Notes: a model not told the origin generated them from the letters alone. DNA of 30,390 bases from CAYYYG01 sp964591375 (GCA_964591375.1 CAZQAU010000021.1:1-30390), one strand, 5' to 3'. Shown: positions 7,785 to 17,060, counted from the first letter of the stretch. Made by a program: numbers and translations.

Positions 7785-8048
7785 ATGGATTGGTTTTATT
7801 ACATCATGGGAAAAATATTTATTTGGGGATTAATGATTCTGGTAATTGGCGGAATTGGATATTATATGGGGTATAACCATACAACTTTACCAATATTAAA
7901 AGATTTCGCTATTGTGCGTACATCTGATTTAAAGAAGTTAGATAGTTTATCGCTGACTAAAGCCAAAGAAGTTATTACCGCGGCACCTGAGGCAACACAG
8001 TCTGCCACTCCTAGTGCTGCAATAAAATCTCCGACACCTACAGAATAA
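7785..8048 (+). CDS. Small single-pass membrane protein, unknown
   Basis: This 87-residue protein has one membrane segment (about residues 9-29, rich in G and I) and then a polar region. Its C-terminal third is rich in Ala, Thr, Ser and Pro (ATPSAAIKSPTPTE). I do not recognise a family. The tail resembles the Pro/Thr linkers of the secreted proteins in this window, suggesting an extracytoplasmic C-terminus. It is placed between the asparagine synthetase fusion and a cyclophilin with its own promoter. It is likely real because of the promoter placement and the clean membrane-segment pattern. Confidence 0.65.
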   Translation: MDWFYYIMGKIFIWGLMILVIGGIGYYMGYNHTTLPILKDFAIVRTSDLKKLDSLSLTKAKEVITAAPEATQSATPSAAIKSPTPTE

Positions 8049-8059
8049 TTGTGTATAAT
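8031..8059 (+). promoter_or_regulatory. Promoter of the cyclophilin gene
   Basis: CCGACA (8031-8036), 17 bases and TATAAT (8054-8059) predict transcription from about 8066. This decides the start: an in-frame GTG at 8051 lies in the promoter, so the ATG at 8069, about three bases into the RNA, is the start. The -35 lies inside the end of the preceding gene. Confidence 0.55.
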
Positions 8060-8068
8060 AATTTTCAT

Positions 8069-8698
8069 ATGAAAAACCTACCAATTCTAATTATATTTTT
8101 CGCTGTTATTATTGCTCTTGGATTTTTATATACAACCAATAACAAACCGGCAGCTACCAAGCAGACACCTGCAGAAGCGCAGCCAACTATTACAAATCAA
8201 CAAAAACCAGCTATGGAAATTGACAAAACAAAATCATATCAGGCAGTATTAAAAACAACAGAAGGTGATATCACCATCGCATTAAATGCATCAGAAACAC
8301 CTGTGACTGTTAACAACTTTGTTTCGTTAGCCAAGAAAAATTTTTATAACAATACTATTTTTCATCGGGTTATTAAAGGATTTATGATTCAGGGTGGAGA
8401 TCCAAAAGGTGATGGAACCGGTGGACCAGGATACCAGTTTGAAGACGAACCATTCGATGGAGAATATACACGCGGAACTATTGCCATGGCTAACGCCGGA
8501 CCGGATACGAATGGAAGTCAGTTCTTTATAATGCATAAAGATTATGAATTGCCTCCAAACTATACAATTTTCGGCAAAGTAGTCAGTGGTATCGAAGTAG
8601 TCGACAAAATAGCCGAAGCCCCCGTGAAACAGGAAGGTGAAGGTTCATCTCCTGTAAAGCCGGTAAAAGTAAATTCAGTCCAGATTATTGAAAAATAA
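8069..8698 (+). CDS. Cyclophilin-type peptidyl-prolyl isomerase, membrane-anchored
   Basis: This 209-residue protein begins with a hydrophobic anchor (about residues 4-20) and a Pro/Thr/Gln-rich linker to about residue 50. The cyclophilin domain has the family signature FHRVIKGFMIQGGDPKG, then GPGYQFEDE, GTIAMANAGPDTNGSQFF and YTIFGKVVSGIEVVD. The catalytic Arg of FHRVI and the QGGD loop are present. It catalyses cis-trans isomerisation of Xaa-Pro bonds, here probably on the outer face of the membrane to help fold secreted proteins, several of which are Pro-rich. No lipobox Cys is seen, so a signal anchor is more likely than a lipoprotein. The mazG-like gene follows at once. Confidence 0.95.
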   Translation: MKNLPILIIFFAVIIALGFLYTTNNKPAATKQTPAEAQPTITNQQKPAMEIDKTKSYQAVLKTTEGDITIALNASETPVTVNNFVSLAKKNFYNNTIFHRVIKGFMIQGGDPKGDGTGGPGYQFEDEPFDGEYTRGTIAMANAGPDTNGSQFFIMHKDYELPPNYTIFGKVVSGIEVVDKIAEAPVKQEGEGSSPVKPVKVNSVQIIEK

Positions 8699-8702
8699 TG
8701 CC

Positions 8703-9020
8703 ATGGCCGATCTTAAACATCTTACTGAACGAGCAATGCAGATACATCATAAGTATTTAGCTTTGCAAAAAAAACAAAATAAACCAGAATGGAATGAAAG
8801 CCATATTATGGAAGGATTTGTCGGTGATATGGGTGACTTAATGAAAATCATAATGGCTAAGAAAGGTTTACGTGAAATAGAAGATGTAGATAAGAAACTT
8901 GCTCACGAACTGTCTGATTGTTTATGGTCGATATTGGTTCTATCTGAAAAATTTGGAATAGATCTGGAAAAATCGTTTCTATCTACAATGAATGAGTTAG
9001 ATCAAAAAATAAACTCATAA
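8703..9020 (+). CDS. MazG-like nucleotide pyrophosphohydrolase
   Basis: This 105-residue all-helical protein matches the single-domain MazG-like family that hydrolyses NTPs or dNTPs to monophosphates. It has EGFVGDMGDLMKIIMAKKG, the position of the first metal-binding acidic pair, then HELSDCLWSILVLSEKFGIDLE, the usual ExxD helix, with a C-terminal MNELDQKI. In place of the usual ExxE the first helix reads EGFVGDMGD, so the metal site is slightly altered. An in-frame TTG at 8688 overlaps the cyclophilin stop. The ATG at 8703, four bases after that stop, is preferred. It probably shares the cyclophilin transcript. It may serve nucleotide-pool cleaning. Confidence 0.82.
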   Translation: MADLKHLTERAMQIHHKYLALQKKQNKPEWNESHIMEGFVGDMGDLMKIIMAKKGLREIEDVDKKLAHELSDCLWSILVLSEKFGIDLEKSFLSTMNELDQKINS

Positions 9021-9027
9021 ATACTTC

Positions 9028-9056
9028 TTCACACAATGGCTGTATCTGTGTATAAT
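9028..9056 (+). promoter_or_regulatory. Promoter of gatCAB (leaderless)
   Basis: TTCACA (9028-9033), exactly 17 bases and TATAAT (9051-9056) form a near-consensus promoter. The predicted first base is 9063, one base before the gatC ATG, so the operon mRNA should be leaderless or nearly so. Confidence 0.7.
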
Positions 9057-9063
9057 ACATCTC

Positions 9064-9369
9064 ATGGCTAAAAAAAATATTCAACTTCCCAAAGATGAAA
9101 TTCTCCATTTAGCGAAGCTCGCCAATCTGGCATTATCTGAAGATGAAATAGAAAAATATGGGAAGCAACTCACTGAAACAATCGAGTATGTTGAAAATCT
9201 GGACGAACTGGACACTTCCAAAGCTAAACCATCAGCATCATCTGCACAACTGGAAAATATTTTTTTCGAGGATGGCACCAAAAATGAACGTGGATTTACT
9301 GCCGAGGATGCAATCAAAAATGCTAAAGAAAAAAAAGGTGAATATTTTAAAGTCGGCAGAATTATGTAA
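9064..9369 (+). CDS. gatC: Asp/Glu-tRNA amidotransferase subunit C
   Basis: This is the 101-residue small subunit of GatCAB, which wraps around GatA and joins it to GatB. The family pattern is clear: a helical N-terminus LAKLANLALSEDEIEKYGKQL, then the extended linker LDELDTSKAKPS and a C-terminal GEYFKVGRIM, the usual end of GatC. The full GatCAB complex converts Glu-tRNA(Gln) and Asp-tRNA(Asn) to the amides in cells lacking the matching synthetases. It is the first gene of a tight gatC-gatA-gatB operon. No Shine-Dalgarno is present. Confidence 0.95.
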   Translation: MAKKNIQLPKDEILHLAKLANLALSEDEIEKYGKQLTETIEYVENLDELDTSKAKPSASSAQLENIFFEDGTKNERGFTAEDAIKNAKEKKGEYFKVGRIM

Positions 9370-9374
9370 TAACT

Positions 9375-10763
9375 ATGGACTTATTAGGAAAATCAGTAAC
9401 ACAATTAGTTGAACTTATTAAATCTAAAAAAATTTCAGATACAGAAGTCTTTGAATATTTTCAAAGTCGTGTTAAAAAATACGATTCCCAACTTTCCGCA
9501 TTTTTAACGGAAGGAACAGTGGAAGCAAAAAAACATGCAGGAGATTTAGAGGGAGTTCCACTGGCTATTAAAGATAATTTTTGTACCACAGGCATTCGAA
9601 CGACAGCATCATCTAAGGTTTTAGATAATTTTGTCCCCACATACGATGCCACCGTGATCGCCAGATTAAAGACTGCAGGCGCTGCTATTTTAGGAAAGAC
9701 AAATATGGATGCGTGGGCTCATGGCTCATCTACTGAAACTTCTCAGTACGGACCGACAAAAAATCCTTGGGATATAACCCGAGTACCAGGTGGATCGTCA
9801 GGAGGTTCGGCAGCAGCAGTTTCCGCATATATATCACCCGCAGCAATCGGCTCCGAGACTGCCGGATCAATCAGGTTACCAGCTTCATGGTGTGGTGTAG
9901 TCGGTCTTAAGCCCACCTATGGTCGTGTATCACGATATGGTGTAGTAGCTATGGGATCATCATTTGATTGCCCGGGCCCGATGACAATTAACACCGAAGA
10001 TGCGGCGCTTATTCTCTCTATATTAGCCGGAAAAGATCCATATGACGCTACTTCATCATCAGTACCTGTTGCTGATTATGTTACAGAAATGAAAAAAACA
10101 AAAAAATTAACCATCGGTATTTCTGATGAATATTTTGAAGGTGTTACTGATGATGTGAAAAAAGCATTGGAAAACAGTATTGAAATATTCAAAAAAAAAG
10201 GGCATACAATTAAAAAAATAAAGCTTATTCCACCAAAATATTCTATCTCTGTTTATACTATTCTTCAGCGTGCTGAAGTCTCATCCAATCTTGCGCGGTA
10301 TGATGGAGTACGGTATGGAAATGACCGATCATACTTTGGACAGGAAGCAAAACGGCGGGTTATGTTGGGAACATACACCCTTTCTTACGGTTATTATGAT
10401 GCGTTTTATAAAAAAGCTCAAAAAATTCGTACCCTTATCATCGAAGACTTTAATCGCGTATTTAAAGAAGTCGATGTCATACTGGCAACTCCAACACCCG
10501 TTACCGCATTAAAACTGGGTGAGTTTGAAAAGTATCCGTTTTTCGGTGAACTTATGGATGTATTTAATGAACCATCATCAATTGCCGGTATTCCAGCCAT
10601 TAGTGTTCCCTGTGGACTGGACAGTAATAATTTACCTGTTGGAATGCAGCTTATGGGACGTTATTTTGATGAATCGACTTTATTGAGTCTTTCATATCAG
10701 TATGAAAAAGAAACAAATTTTTTTGACGTTATTAAAAAGGGAATAGAAAAATATAAAGATTAA
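9375..10763 (+). CDS. gatA: Glutamyl-tRNA(Gln) amidotransferase subunit A
   Basis: This 462-residue amidase-signature enzyme releases ammonia from glutamine and channels it to GatB. The Ser-cisSer-Lys triad is visible as Lys66 (AIKDNF), Ser141 (GGSSGGSAAA) and Ser165 (GSETAGSIRLPAS), with the expected spacing of 75 and 24 residues. The last motif is ETAGS where most GatA have DTGGS, a mild change. The C-terminal half has the usual YGYYDAFYKKAQKIR and GIPAISVPCGL. Length is a little short of the usual 480-490. The ATG lies five bases after the gatC stop, so translation is probably coupled. Confidence 0.97.
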   Translation: MDLLGKSVTQLVELIKSKKISDTEVFEYFQSRVKKYDSQLSAFLTEGTVEAKKHAGDLEGVPLAIKDNFCTTGIRTTASSKVLDNFVPTYDATVIARLKTAGAAILGKTNMDAWAHGSSTETSQYGPTKNPWDITRVPGGSSGGSAAAVSAYISPAAIGSETAGSIRLPASWCGVVGLKPTYGRVSRYGVVAMGSSFDCPGPMTINTEDAALILSILAGKDPYDATSSSVPVADYVTEMKKTKKLTIGISDEYFEGVTDDVKKALENSIEIFKKKGHTIKKIKLIPPKYSISVYTILQRAEVSSNLARYDGVRYGNDRSYFGQEAKRRVMLGTYTLSYGYYDAFYKKAQKIRTLIIEDFNRVFKEVDVILATPTPVTALKLGEFEKYPFFGELMDVFNEPSSIAGIPAISVPCGLDSNNLPVGMQLMGRYFDESTLLSLSYQYEKETNFFDVIKKGIEKYKD

Positions 10764-10764
10764 T

Positions 10765-12105
10765 ATGACAAACTATAAACCGGTTATTGGTCTGGAAATA
10801 CATGTAGAACTGAAAACTAAATCAAAGATGTTTTGTCAATGTTCGGCCGACTATTTTGGCAAAGCATCTAATACTCATGTCTGTCCTGTTTGTCTGGGCA
10901 TGCCGGGTGCTTTACCTGTCCCTAATAAAAAAGCAGTCGAATGGACAATTCTTATCGGTCGGGCATTAAACTGCACCATTAATACAGTCTCAAAATTTGA
11001 TCGTAAGCATTATTATTATCCAGATCTTCCTAAAGGGTACCAGATATCACAGTACGATGAACCGTTGGCTATCAAAGGCTGGCTCGAAGTACAAAATCCT
11101 AAAACACAGGAAAAGAAAAAATTCCGGATTACCCGTGTGCATCTTGAAGAAGACACCGGTAAATTGATGCATGCCGGCACCGACACGCTTATCGACTTTA
11201 ATCGATCGAGTGTACCATTAGTGGAAATAGTAACGGAACCAGACTTTGATAATCCAGAGGACGTTAAGCAATTTTTGGAAGAGCTACATACACTGATAGA
11301 ATATCTTGATGTTTCCGATGCTGACATGGAAAAGGGGAGTATGCGTATGGAGCCAAATATTTCGGTTAAGAGAATTGAGAGTAAAGAACTGCCACCTTAT
11401 AAAGTCGAAGTTAAAAATATTAACTCCTTTAATTTTGTAAAAAAAGCAATTGAGTATGAAGTTGATCGTCAGATCGGTATCTTGGATCAGAACGAAATTC
11501 CAACACAGGAAACACGCGGATATGATGAAAAGAAAGGGAGTACTTATTCCCAGCGTTCCAAAGAAGAAGCACAGGATTATCGTTATTTTCCTGAACCAGA
11601 CATTCCTCCTATGAACTTTTCTCAACAGTATTTACACGAAATTGAACAAAACTTACCTGAGTTACCGTTTGCTAAAATCAATCGGTATGTCACGGAGTTA
11701 AAACTACGATATGAAGATGCATATATCATTACACGTAATAAAGAATCGGCAAAATATTTTGAAACAATAGTCAGCCGATTTACAGAAAAAGCGGCATCTT
11801 TAAAGCTAGAAAATCCAGCCCAGTCAGTAGCAAATCTTATCATTAATAAAAGAGTGCCAACAAATATCTCAGCAGAAGAATTTATAAAACAAGCCACTGA
11901 GTTATTACAGCCGAAAGAAACCGATTTAAAGGCTTTGCATCTCGCCATTGATAAAGCGCTTATCGCCAGTCCCAACGCTGTTGCAGATTATAAAAAAGGC
12001 AAACAAAACGCTGTCGCGTTTATTATCGGTCAAGTAATGCGGGAAATGAAAGGGAAAGCTGATGCTAAAGTAGTGCGGGAAGAGATAGTAAAAAAACTTT
12101 CATAA
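10765..12105 (+). CDS. gatB: Aspartyl/glutamyl-tRNA amidotransferase subunit B
   Basis: This 446-residue subunit phosphorylates Glu- or Asp-tRNA with ATP and transfers ammonia. It starts with IGLEIHVEL. The zinc knuckle has its four Cys in MFCQCS and HVCPVCLGMPG. The HYYYPDLPKGYQISQYDEP, EEDTGKL, DFNRSSVPLVEIVTEPD and MRMEPNISV motifs of the catalytic cradle follow. The C-terminal helical YqeY-like tail (about 300-446) binds the tRNA elbow, ending in VIGQVMREMKGKAD-type sequence. The start is one base after the gatA stop, the tightest spacing in the operon. Length is slightly below the usual 475. Confidence 0.97.
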   Translation: MTNYKPVIGLEIHVELKTKSKMFCQCSADYFGKASNTHVCPVCLGMPGALPVPNKKAVEWTILIGRALNCTINTVSKFDRKHYYYPDLPKGYQISQYDEPLAIKGWLEVQNPKTQEKKKFRITRVHLEEDTGKLMHAGTDTLIDFNRSSVPLVEIVTEPDFDNPEDVKQFLEELHTLIEYLDVSDADMEKGSMRMEPNISVKRIESKELPPYKVEVKNINSFNFVKKAIEYEVDRQIGILDQNEIPTQETRGYDEKKGSTYSQRSKEEAQDYRYFPEPDIPPMNFSQQYLHEIEQNLPELPFAKINRYVTELKLRYEDAYIITRNKESAKYFETIVSRFTEKAASLKLENPAQSVANLIINKRVPTNISAEEFIKQATELLQPKETDLKALHLAIDKALIASPNAVADYKKGKQNAVAFIIGQVMREMKGKADAKVVREEIVKKLS

Positions 12106-12163
12106 TTTCCATAGTATAGATCATTACAATTTCTCCTTTAAAAAAAGTAAAAAGAATACTACA

Positions 12164-13795
12164 ATGACATTAATGAAGAAAAAGCATATTTTTATTGCTC
12201 TTATAGCCGGATTGACTGCATTAACTTTCTGGAATGTTTTTTCCAGTTACTCCCGTAATTCCAAAGCAGATACGTTGGCTGCTCATGTCATGAATATCAC
12301 GATGAATCCAAAAGTGTTGTTACAAAGTTCAAGTCCCCAGACTGTTAGAGTAGTTTTCACACCAGAGACAACAACTGATGTGGTTAATCAGATGAATTTT
12401 GTAATTCATAGTCAGGGAGATTCAATGATTATTGATGTTTCTGAACCTCTCAATGCAGATGGGTCCAAAATCAGCGCAACGGAATTATATAAATTCATAG
12501 ATTTTTCCGGTAGTGCAGCTAATTTATACTATAGTTTCAACAGTACCCCCAAACCCAAGTCGGTGATATTCGATGTTCTGGTGATGCGTAAACTGCAGTC
12601 AAATACCTGCAGCATTTTTATCAATATGACATCAATCAGCGGCATCATTTACGGAGAAACTTATTCAAGCAGTAATATGTATACCTGGGGAACGATGGAA
12701 AGTGCTTCCTGTACAGTACAGACAACTCCAACTCCGACATTATCACCCTCTCAAACGCCTACGCCAACTGTAGCGCCTAGTATCGCCGTTTCTGCCGTCC
12801 CTACTGCGGTCCAGCTCGTCGATTGTCAACAACTCGCCCAACCGCAGAATTTAAGTCCTGGTGGAGTTATTTATGTCACTGCCGATGGTCAGAAATTAAG
12901 TTGGGATCCGGTGCCGGGTGCTTCATTTTATGGAATAGAAATTTGGGAAGGAAGACAAGTACCAAGTCAGGGTTTGGTTTATTCTAAAGTTTTTACAACT
13001 TCAACTACTAATAATTATTATGTTTATACGAAATTTGCACAGGATAAGCAGTATTTCTGGAAGGTGAGTGCGGTTGATAAATGTAATAATGCCTGGTCTC
13101 CGAACGAATCATATATAACCGTATTAGGAACGGCGCCCACTGTGACGCCGCAATATCCTACGGCTACGCCAAGTGTGGCTATTCCACAGGTAACCATAAA
13201 AATGCGCCTCCGATTTCAGGGCATATATACAATTCCAACCCGTAATCCTGTTTCTCCGCAGGTATTCTTAGTCTGGATCAGAAACGCAGACCGCGATAAT
13301 CCTATTTATAAATGGGTTACCGCAAAATACGATCAGACAGGCTCATGGTATATTGAAGATAAATGGGATCTTGTACCAGGAGATGGTTACAAAGTGTGGA
13401 TTAAAGGTGAAAAACACCTGCAAAGACAAATTTGTGATGGTAAACCTTCGGATCAGGAATCCGGTTTCTATAAATGTGGCGATGGCAACGGACAAATAGT
13501 TATTCGTCCAGGAGAGAATTATTTAGATTTTTCCAATGTGATTATGTTTGCCGGTGATATTCCTTTCAAGGGGGAAAGCGATGGCATATTAGATGCATTC
13601 GACCTGGCATACATCGCCACTCATTTTGATGATACTGCAGAGACAATCGCTGATTTGAATTTCGACGGCGTAACTGATTCACAAGATTATGGAATTGCTA
13701 TCAATGCCATACGGATTCAAAAATATGATGAAACATACCCATATAAAATACATCCGTTCTTCCGAAAAGTACCGCTGCATCCTCAATTTCCATAG
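12164..13795 (+). CDS. Secreted protein with FN3-like and dockerin-like domains
   Basis: This 543-residue protein has a signal peptide or anchor (residues about 8-28), an N-terminal beta-rich region similar in style to cohesin-like folds (about 35-180), a Thr/Pro linker (about 186-205), a fibronectin-III-like domain (about 240-322, with SWDPVPGASFYGIEIW), a second short Thr/Pro linker, a beta domain, and a C-terminal dockerin-like pair of calcium loops (about 462-520). The loops are ESDGILDAFDLAYIATHF and DLNFDGVTDSQDYGIAI, with Asp/Asn at the expected calcium positions and a hydrophobic helix after each. Dockerins attach to cohesins, but none is seen nearby, so it may dock within the cell surface. 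An alternative start is the ATG at 12173, which gives a more classical signal peptide. The exact role is unknown. Confidence 0.75.
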   Translation: MTLMKKKHIFIALIAGLTALTFWNVFSSYSRNSKADTLAAHVMNITMNPKVLLQSSSPQTVRVVFTPETTTDVVNQMNFVIHSQGDSMIIDVSEPLNADGSKISATELYKFIDFSGSAANLYYSFNSTPKPKSVIFDVLVMRKLQSNTCSIFINMTSISGIIYGETYSSSNMYTWGTMESASCTVQTTPTPTLSPSQTPTPTVAPSIAVSAVPTAVQLVDCQQLAQPQNLSPGGVIYVTADGQKLSWDPVPGASFYGIEIWEGRQVPSQGLVYSKVFTTSTTNNYYVYTKFAQDKQYFWKVSAVDKCNNAWSPNESYITVLGTAPTVTPQYPTATPSVAIPQVTIKMRLRFQGIYTIPTRNPVSPQVFLVWIRNADRDNPIYKWVTAKYDQTGSWYIEDKWDLVPGDGYKVWIKGEKHLQRQICDGKPSDQESGFYKCGDGNGQIVIRPGENYLDFSNVIMFAGDIPFKGESDGILDAFDLAYIATHFDDTAETIADLNFDGVTDSQDYGIAINAIRIQKYDETYPYKIHPFFRKVPLHPQFP

Positions 13796-13797
13796 AA

Positions 13798-13803
13798 TAT
13801 AAT
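13798..13803 (+). promoter_or_regulatory. -10 box of dnaE
   Basis: TATAAT begins at the end of the dockerin gene's stop region and predicts transcription from about 13810, a 25-base leader without a Shine-Dalgarno sequence. Confidence 0.5.
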
Positions 13804-13834
13804 GCGATAAGTTATCTATTTGAAATAAATATTT

Positions 13835-16800
13835 ATGAGTTTTGTTCATTTACACGTACACACTGAATATTCTTTGCTTGATGGTATGACCCGCATCGCT
13901 GATGTCGTCAAAAAAGCAAAAGAAATGGGTATGCCTGCGGTTGCAATTACAGATCATGGTGCGCTCTATGGAGCTTTCAAATTTTTTCTCAAAGCAAAAG
14001 AAGCAGGCATTAAACCAATTATTGGTGTAGAAACATATAAAGCAAAGAATAGTAGATTAGATAAACAACCGAGCGAAGATAAAGATCAGTATCATCTGGT
14101 GTTATTGGCAAAAAGTTTAAAGGGATATAAAAACCTTCTTAAAATGATCAGTGCCGCACACCTGGAAGGGTTTTACTATAAACCCCGGGTGGATTTCGAA
14201 CTTCTGGAAAAATACCATGAAGATATTATTGCCCTATCCGGATGTTTAAGTGGAGAAATTCCTTCCTTGTTATTTGAAAACCAGCATAAACAAGCTGAGG
14301 AAGTACTAAAAAAATATTTGAAGATTTTTGGCCCGGACTTTTATATTGAAATACAGAGACATCCAAATGTTGATGGACTTGATGATCTAAATAAAGATTT
14401 AGTGAAATTAGCCAGAAAATTTGGTGTGCCTCTGGTAGCCACCAATGATGTGCATTATTTAAACAAAGACGATGTATATGCACAGGAAATTTTACTTTGT
14501 ATTCAAACTGGCCGCGCGATATTTGAAAAGAACCGCCCGATTTCAATGATCGATACTCCTGACTATTACTTTAAATCTCCTGAAGAAATGAAAGGACAGT
14601 TCCTTGACTTACCGGAAGCTATTGAAAATACAGTTAAAATTGCTGAGCAATGTAATGTGGAGATTCCGCACGGAAAATTAATTCTTCCCCAGTTTTCATT
14701 ACCACCTGGTACCACAGCCAAACAATATTTAAGAGATTTGGTTTATAGCAAAATAAATAAAATGAAGAAGTATCCTGAGGAGCAGGTAACAAAGCGTATT
14801 GATTACGAACTGGAAATTATTTCCGATAAAGGATATGATAATTACTTTTTATTCGTATCCGACTTTGTAAACTGGGCGAAAGACAATGAGATTGCTGTCG
14901 GCCCAGGCCGTGGCTCGGCTGCTGGTTCGATTGTCTCCTACTTACTTAATATAACCGGAATTGATCCTCTTGAATATAACCTACCTTTTGAACGTTTCTT
15001 AAATCCACAGCGACCATCGCCACCTGATATTGATATGGATTTCGCCGATGTACGCCGCGATGAGGTACTTCAGTATATGCGTCATACCTATGGTGAAGAA
15101 AAAGTGGCACAGGTAATCACCTTCGGGACCATGGAGTCACGTATGGCGGTACGTGATGTGGCACGTGCCCTAGGAATGTCTTATTCTCAAGGAGACAGAA
15201 TTTCCAAAATGATTCCTCCGCCAAAACAGGGATTTCATCAGTCACTAGAAGATTGTATTGAAGAAAACCCGCCCTTGAAGATAGCATATATGAACGAGCC
15301 AGAAACAAAAAAAGTTTTAGATATTGCTAAAAAAATAGTTGGCCTGCCGCGCCATTCTTCAGTGCATGCGGCGGCAGTCATTATTGCCGATCAGGACTTA
15401 ACAGAATATGTGCCACTGCAAAAAGAAGCAAAAGAAGGTCGTATTGTTACCCAATACGATATGTACTCGCTTGATTTAAACGTTAGTCCCAGTGCGGTCG
15501 GTTTAATGAAAATGGATATCCTGGGTTTGCGCAACTTAACCATCCTTGGAGAAGCAATTAAGCTTGTAGAAAAAAATCAAAATAAAAAGATTAATATTTA
15601 CGAAATTCCGACCGACGATCAGAAGACATATGATCTTATTTCCCGTGGCAATACGGTGGGAGTATTTCAGCTCGAGTCGGCTGGCATGCAACGATTATGT
15701 AAGGATTTTAAACCAAAAAGAATTTCTGATCTCTCCGCTATCGGAGCATTATACAGGCCTGGTCCTATGGATCTGATCCCGACATTTATTGAAGGTAAAA
15801 AACATCCGCATAAAATTCAGTATTTACATCCCGACCTGGTACCGATCTTTCAGGAAACATACGGAGTCTTAGTCTACCAGGAGCAGGTTTTGGAAATTGC
15901 CAACCGAATGGCTGGTTACTCATTGGGTGAAGCCGATATATTACGCCGGGCCATGGGGAAAAAGAAAAAAGAGATCATGGAAAAGGAAAAAAAGAAGTTC
16001 GTTGAAGGCTGTGTCAAGAATAAATACCCAAAAAAAGTAGCGGAAAATATTTATGCCTTTATTGAAAAATTTGCAGCATATGGTTTTAACAAATCACACG
16101 CAGCATCATACGCGGTGATTTCTTACTGGACTGCTTATATGAAAGCTAATTATCCGATTGAGTTTATGACGGCATTGTTGACTGCGGAACTTCAGGGAGT
16201 CGCCGGACCGATGCGCGAGCAGAAAATGGCACAAGCACTTGAGGAATGTCGCAAAATGAATATTAAAGTCTTACCGCCAGATATTAATGCTTCCGAATAC
16301 AGTTTCACTATAGAAGGTATCGCGATCCGATTTGGGCTCTCTGCATTAAAAAATGTCGGTCAGTCGGCGATTGATTCCATTATAGAAGCCCGAAAAACTA
16401 AAAAATTTATCGGTCTGAAAGACTTTCTGATGAGCGTGGACCTGCGTAAAGTAAACAAAAAAACCGTAGAAAGTCTTGTTCAGTCAGGTGCTTTTGACGA
16501 ATTTAACAATCGGGCCACTTTACTTCATTATTATCCGACTGTGGTAAGAGAAACAGCTGAGAGAAAAGAATCACAGGAAAAGGGGCAGTTTGGTTTATTT
16601 CATACGAGCAATGATGATATGGCTATGCCTGACAACTTTAAACAATTGCCTGAAATTCCGGAAGAAGACAGAATGCGTTTGGAAAAAGATGTGATTGGAT
16701 TTTTTATCGGTAATAATCCACTCAATATATACCGTGAGATTCTAGATAAAAAAATAACCAAGAAATTAGGAGAAATTTCTATGGAAGATAATAACAAGAC

Positions 16801-17059
16801 ACACATCATAGCTGGGATCATCAGTATGAAGAAAGTTATCAAAACCAAGAAAGATAACAGCGAAATGGCATTTATGAATATTTTTGATGAAACCGGATCA
16901 ATCGAAGTTGTTGTTTTTCCAAAGGCCTATCTTAAATTGAAGAAGATTATCGAAATGAATTATGTTATACTCCTGAAAGGAAAAGTAAATGAAAAAGACG
17001 GAAATATGACTGTTATTTTAGACAAGGCAGTCCGTTTGGATAACCGTCAATTAGTATAA
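13835..17059 (+). CDS. dnaE: DNA polymerase III alpha subunit
   Basis: This 1074-residue replicative polymerase is close to the family's usual 1100-1160. The N-terminal PHP domain keeps His7, His9, Asp16, His41, Glu66, His87, Cys137, Asp205 and His207, the full set of metal ligands known from active PHP exonucleases. The palm carries PDIDMDF (397-403), with Asp400 and Asp402 as the metal-binding pair, after GPGRGSAAGS. Next come the LPRHSSVHAAAVIIADQ, VGVFQLES and YRPGPMDLIP motifs, the QEQVLEIAN and AAYGFNKSHAASYA fingers region, and a C-terminal OB fold (about 960-1070, MAFMNIFDETGSIEVVVFP). The atp operon follows after 35 bases, so read-through is possible. Confidence 0.98.
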   Translation: MSFVHLHVHTEYSLLDGMTRIADVVKKAKEMGMPAVAITDHGALYGAFKFFLKAKEAGIKPIIGVETYKAKNSRLDKQPSEDKDQYHLVLLAKSLKGYKNLLKMISAAHLEGFYYKPRVDFELLEKYHEDIIALSGCLSGEIPSLLFENQHKQAEEVLKKYLKIFGPDFYIEIQRHPNVDGLDDLNKDLVKLARKFGVPLVATNDVHYLNKDDVYAQEILLCIQTGRAIFEKNRPISMIDTPDYYFKSPEEMKGQFLDLPEAIENTVKIAEQCNVEIPHGKLILPQFSLPPGTTAKQYLRDLVYSKINKMKKYPEEQVTKRIDYELEIISDKGYDNYFLFVSDFVNWAKDNEIAVGPGRGSAAGSIVSYLLNITGIDPLEYNLPFERFLNPQRPSPPDIDMDFADVRRDEVLQYMRHTYGEEKVAQVITFGTMESRMAVRDVARALGMSYSQGDRISKMIPPPKQGFHQSLEDCIEENPPLKIAYMNEPETKKVLDIAKKIVGLPRHSSVHAAAVIIADQDLTEYVPLQKEAKEGRIVTQYDMYSLDLNVSPSAVGLMKMDILGLRNLTILGEAIKLVEKNQNKKINIYEIPTDDQKTYDLISRGNTVGVFQLESAGMQRLCKDFKPKRISDLSAIGALYRPGPMDLIPTFIEGKKHPHKIQYLHPDLVPIFQETYGVLVYQEQVLEIANRMAGYSLGEADILRRAMGKKKKEIMEKEKKKFVEGCVKNKYPKKVAENIYAFIEKFAAYGFNKSHAASYAVISYWTAYMKANYPIEFMTALLTAELQGVAGPMREQKMAQALEECRKMNIKVLPPDINASEYSFTIEGIAIRFGLSALKNVGQSAIDSIIEARKTKKFIGLKDFLMSVDLRKVNKKTVESLVQSGAFDEFNNRATLLHYYPTVVRETAERKESQEKGQFGLFHTSNDDMAMPDNFKQLPEIPEEDRMRLEKDVIGFFIGNNPLNIYREILDKKITKKLGEISMEDNNKTHIIAGIISMKKVIKTKKDNSEMAFMNIFDETGSIEVVVFPKAYLKLKKIIEMNYVILLKGKVNEKDGNMTVILDKAVRLDNRQLV

Positions 17060-17060
17060 A
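17055..17060 (+). promoter_or_regulatory. Possible -10 box of the atp operon
   Basis: TATAAA overlaps the dnaE stop codon and would start transcription near 17067, before the mini-ORF chain. It is the only candidate seen in the 35-base gap. Read-through from dnaE is the alternative. Confidence 0.3.

Noticed and set aside
8051..8068. GTG start extending the cyclophilin by six codons
   Set aside because: These codons cover the TATAAT box and would lie upstream of the predicted transcription start. ATG 8069 begins a good membrane anchor.
8688..8702. TTG start of the MazG-like protein
   Set aside because: It overlaps the cyclophilin end; ATG 8703 is a better start and the added residues match no family feature.
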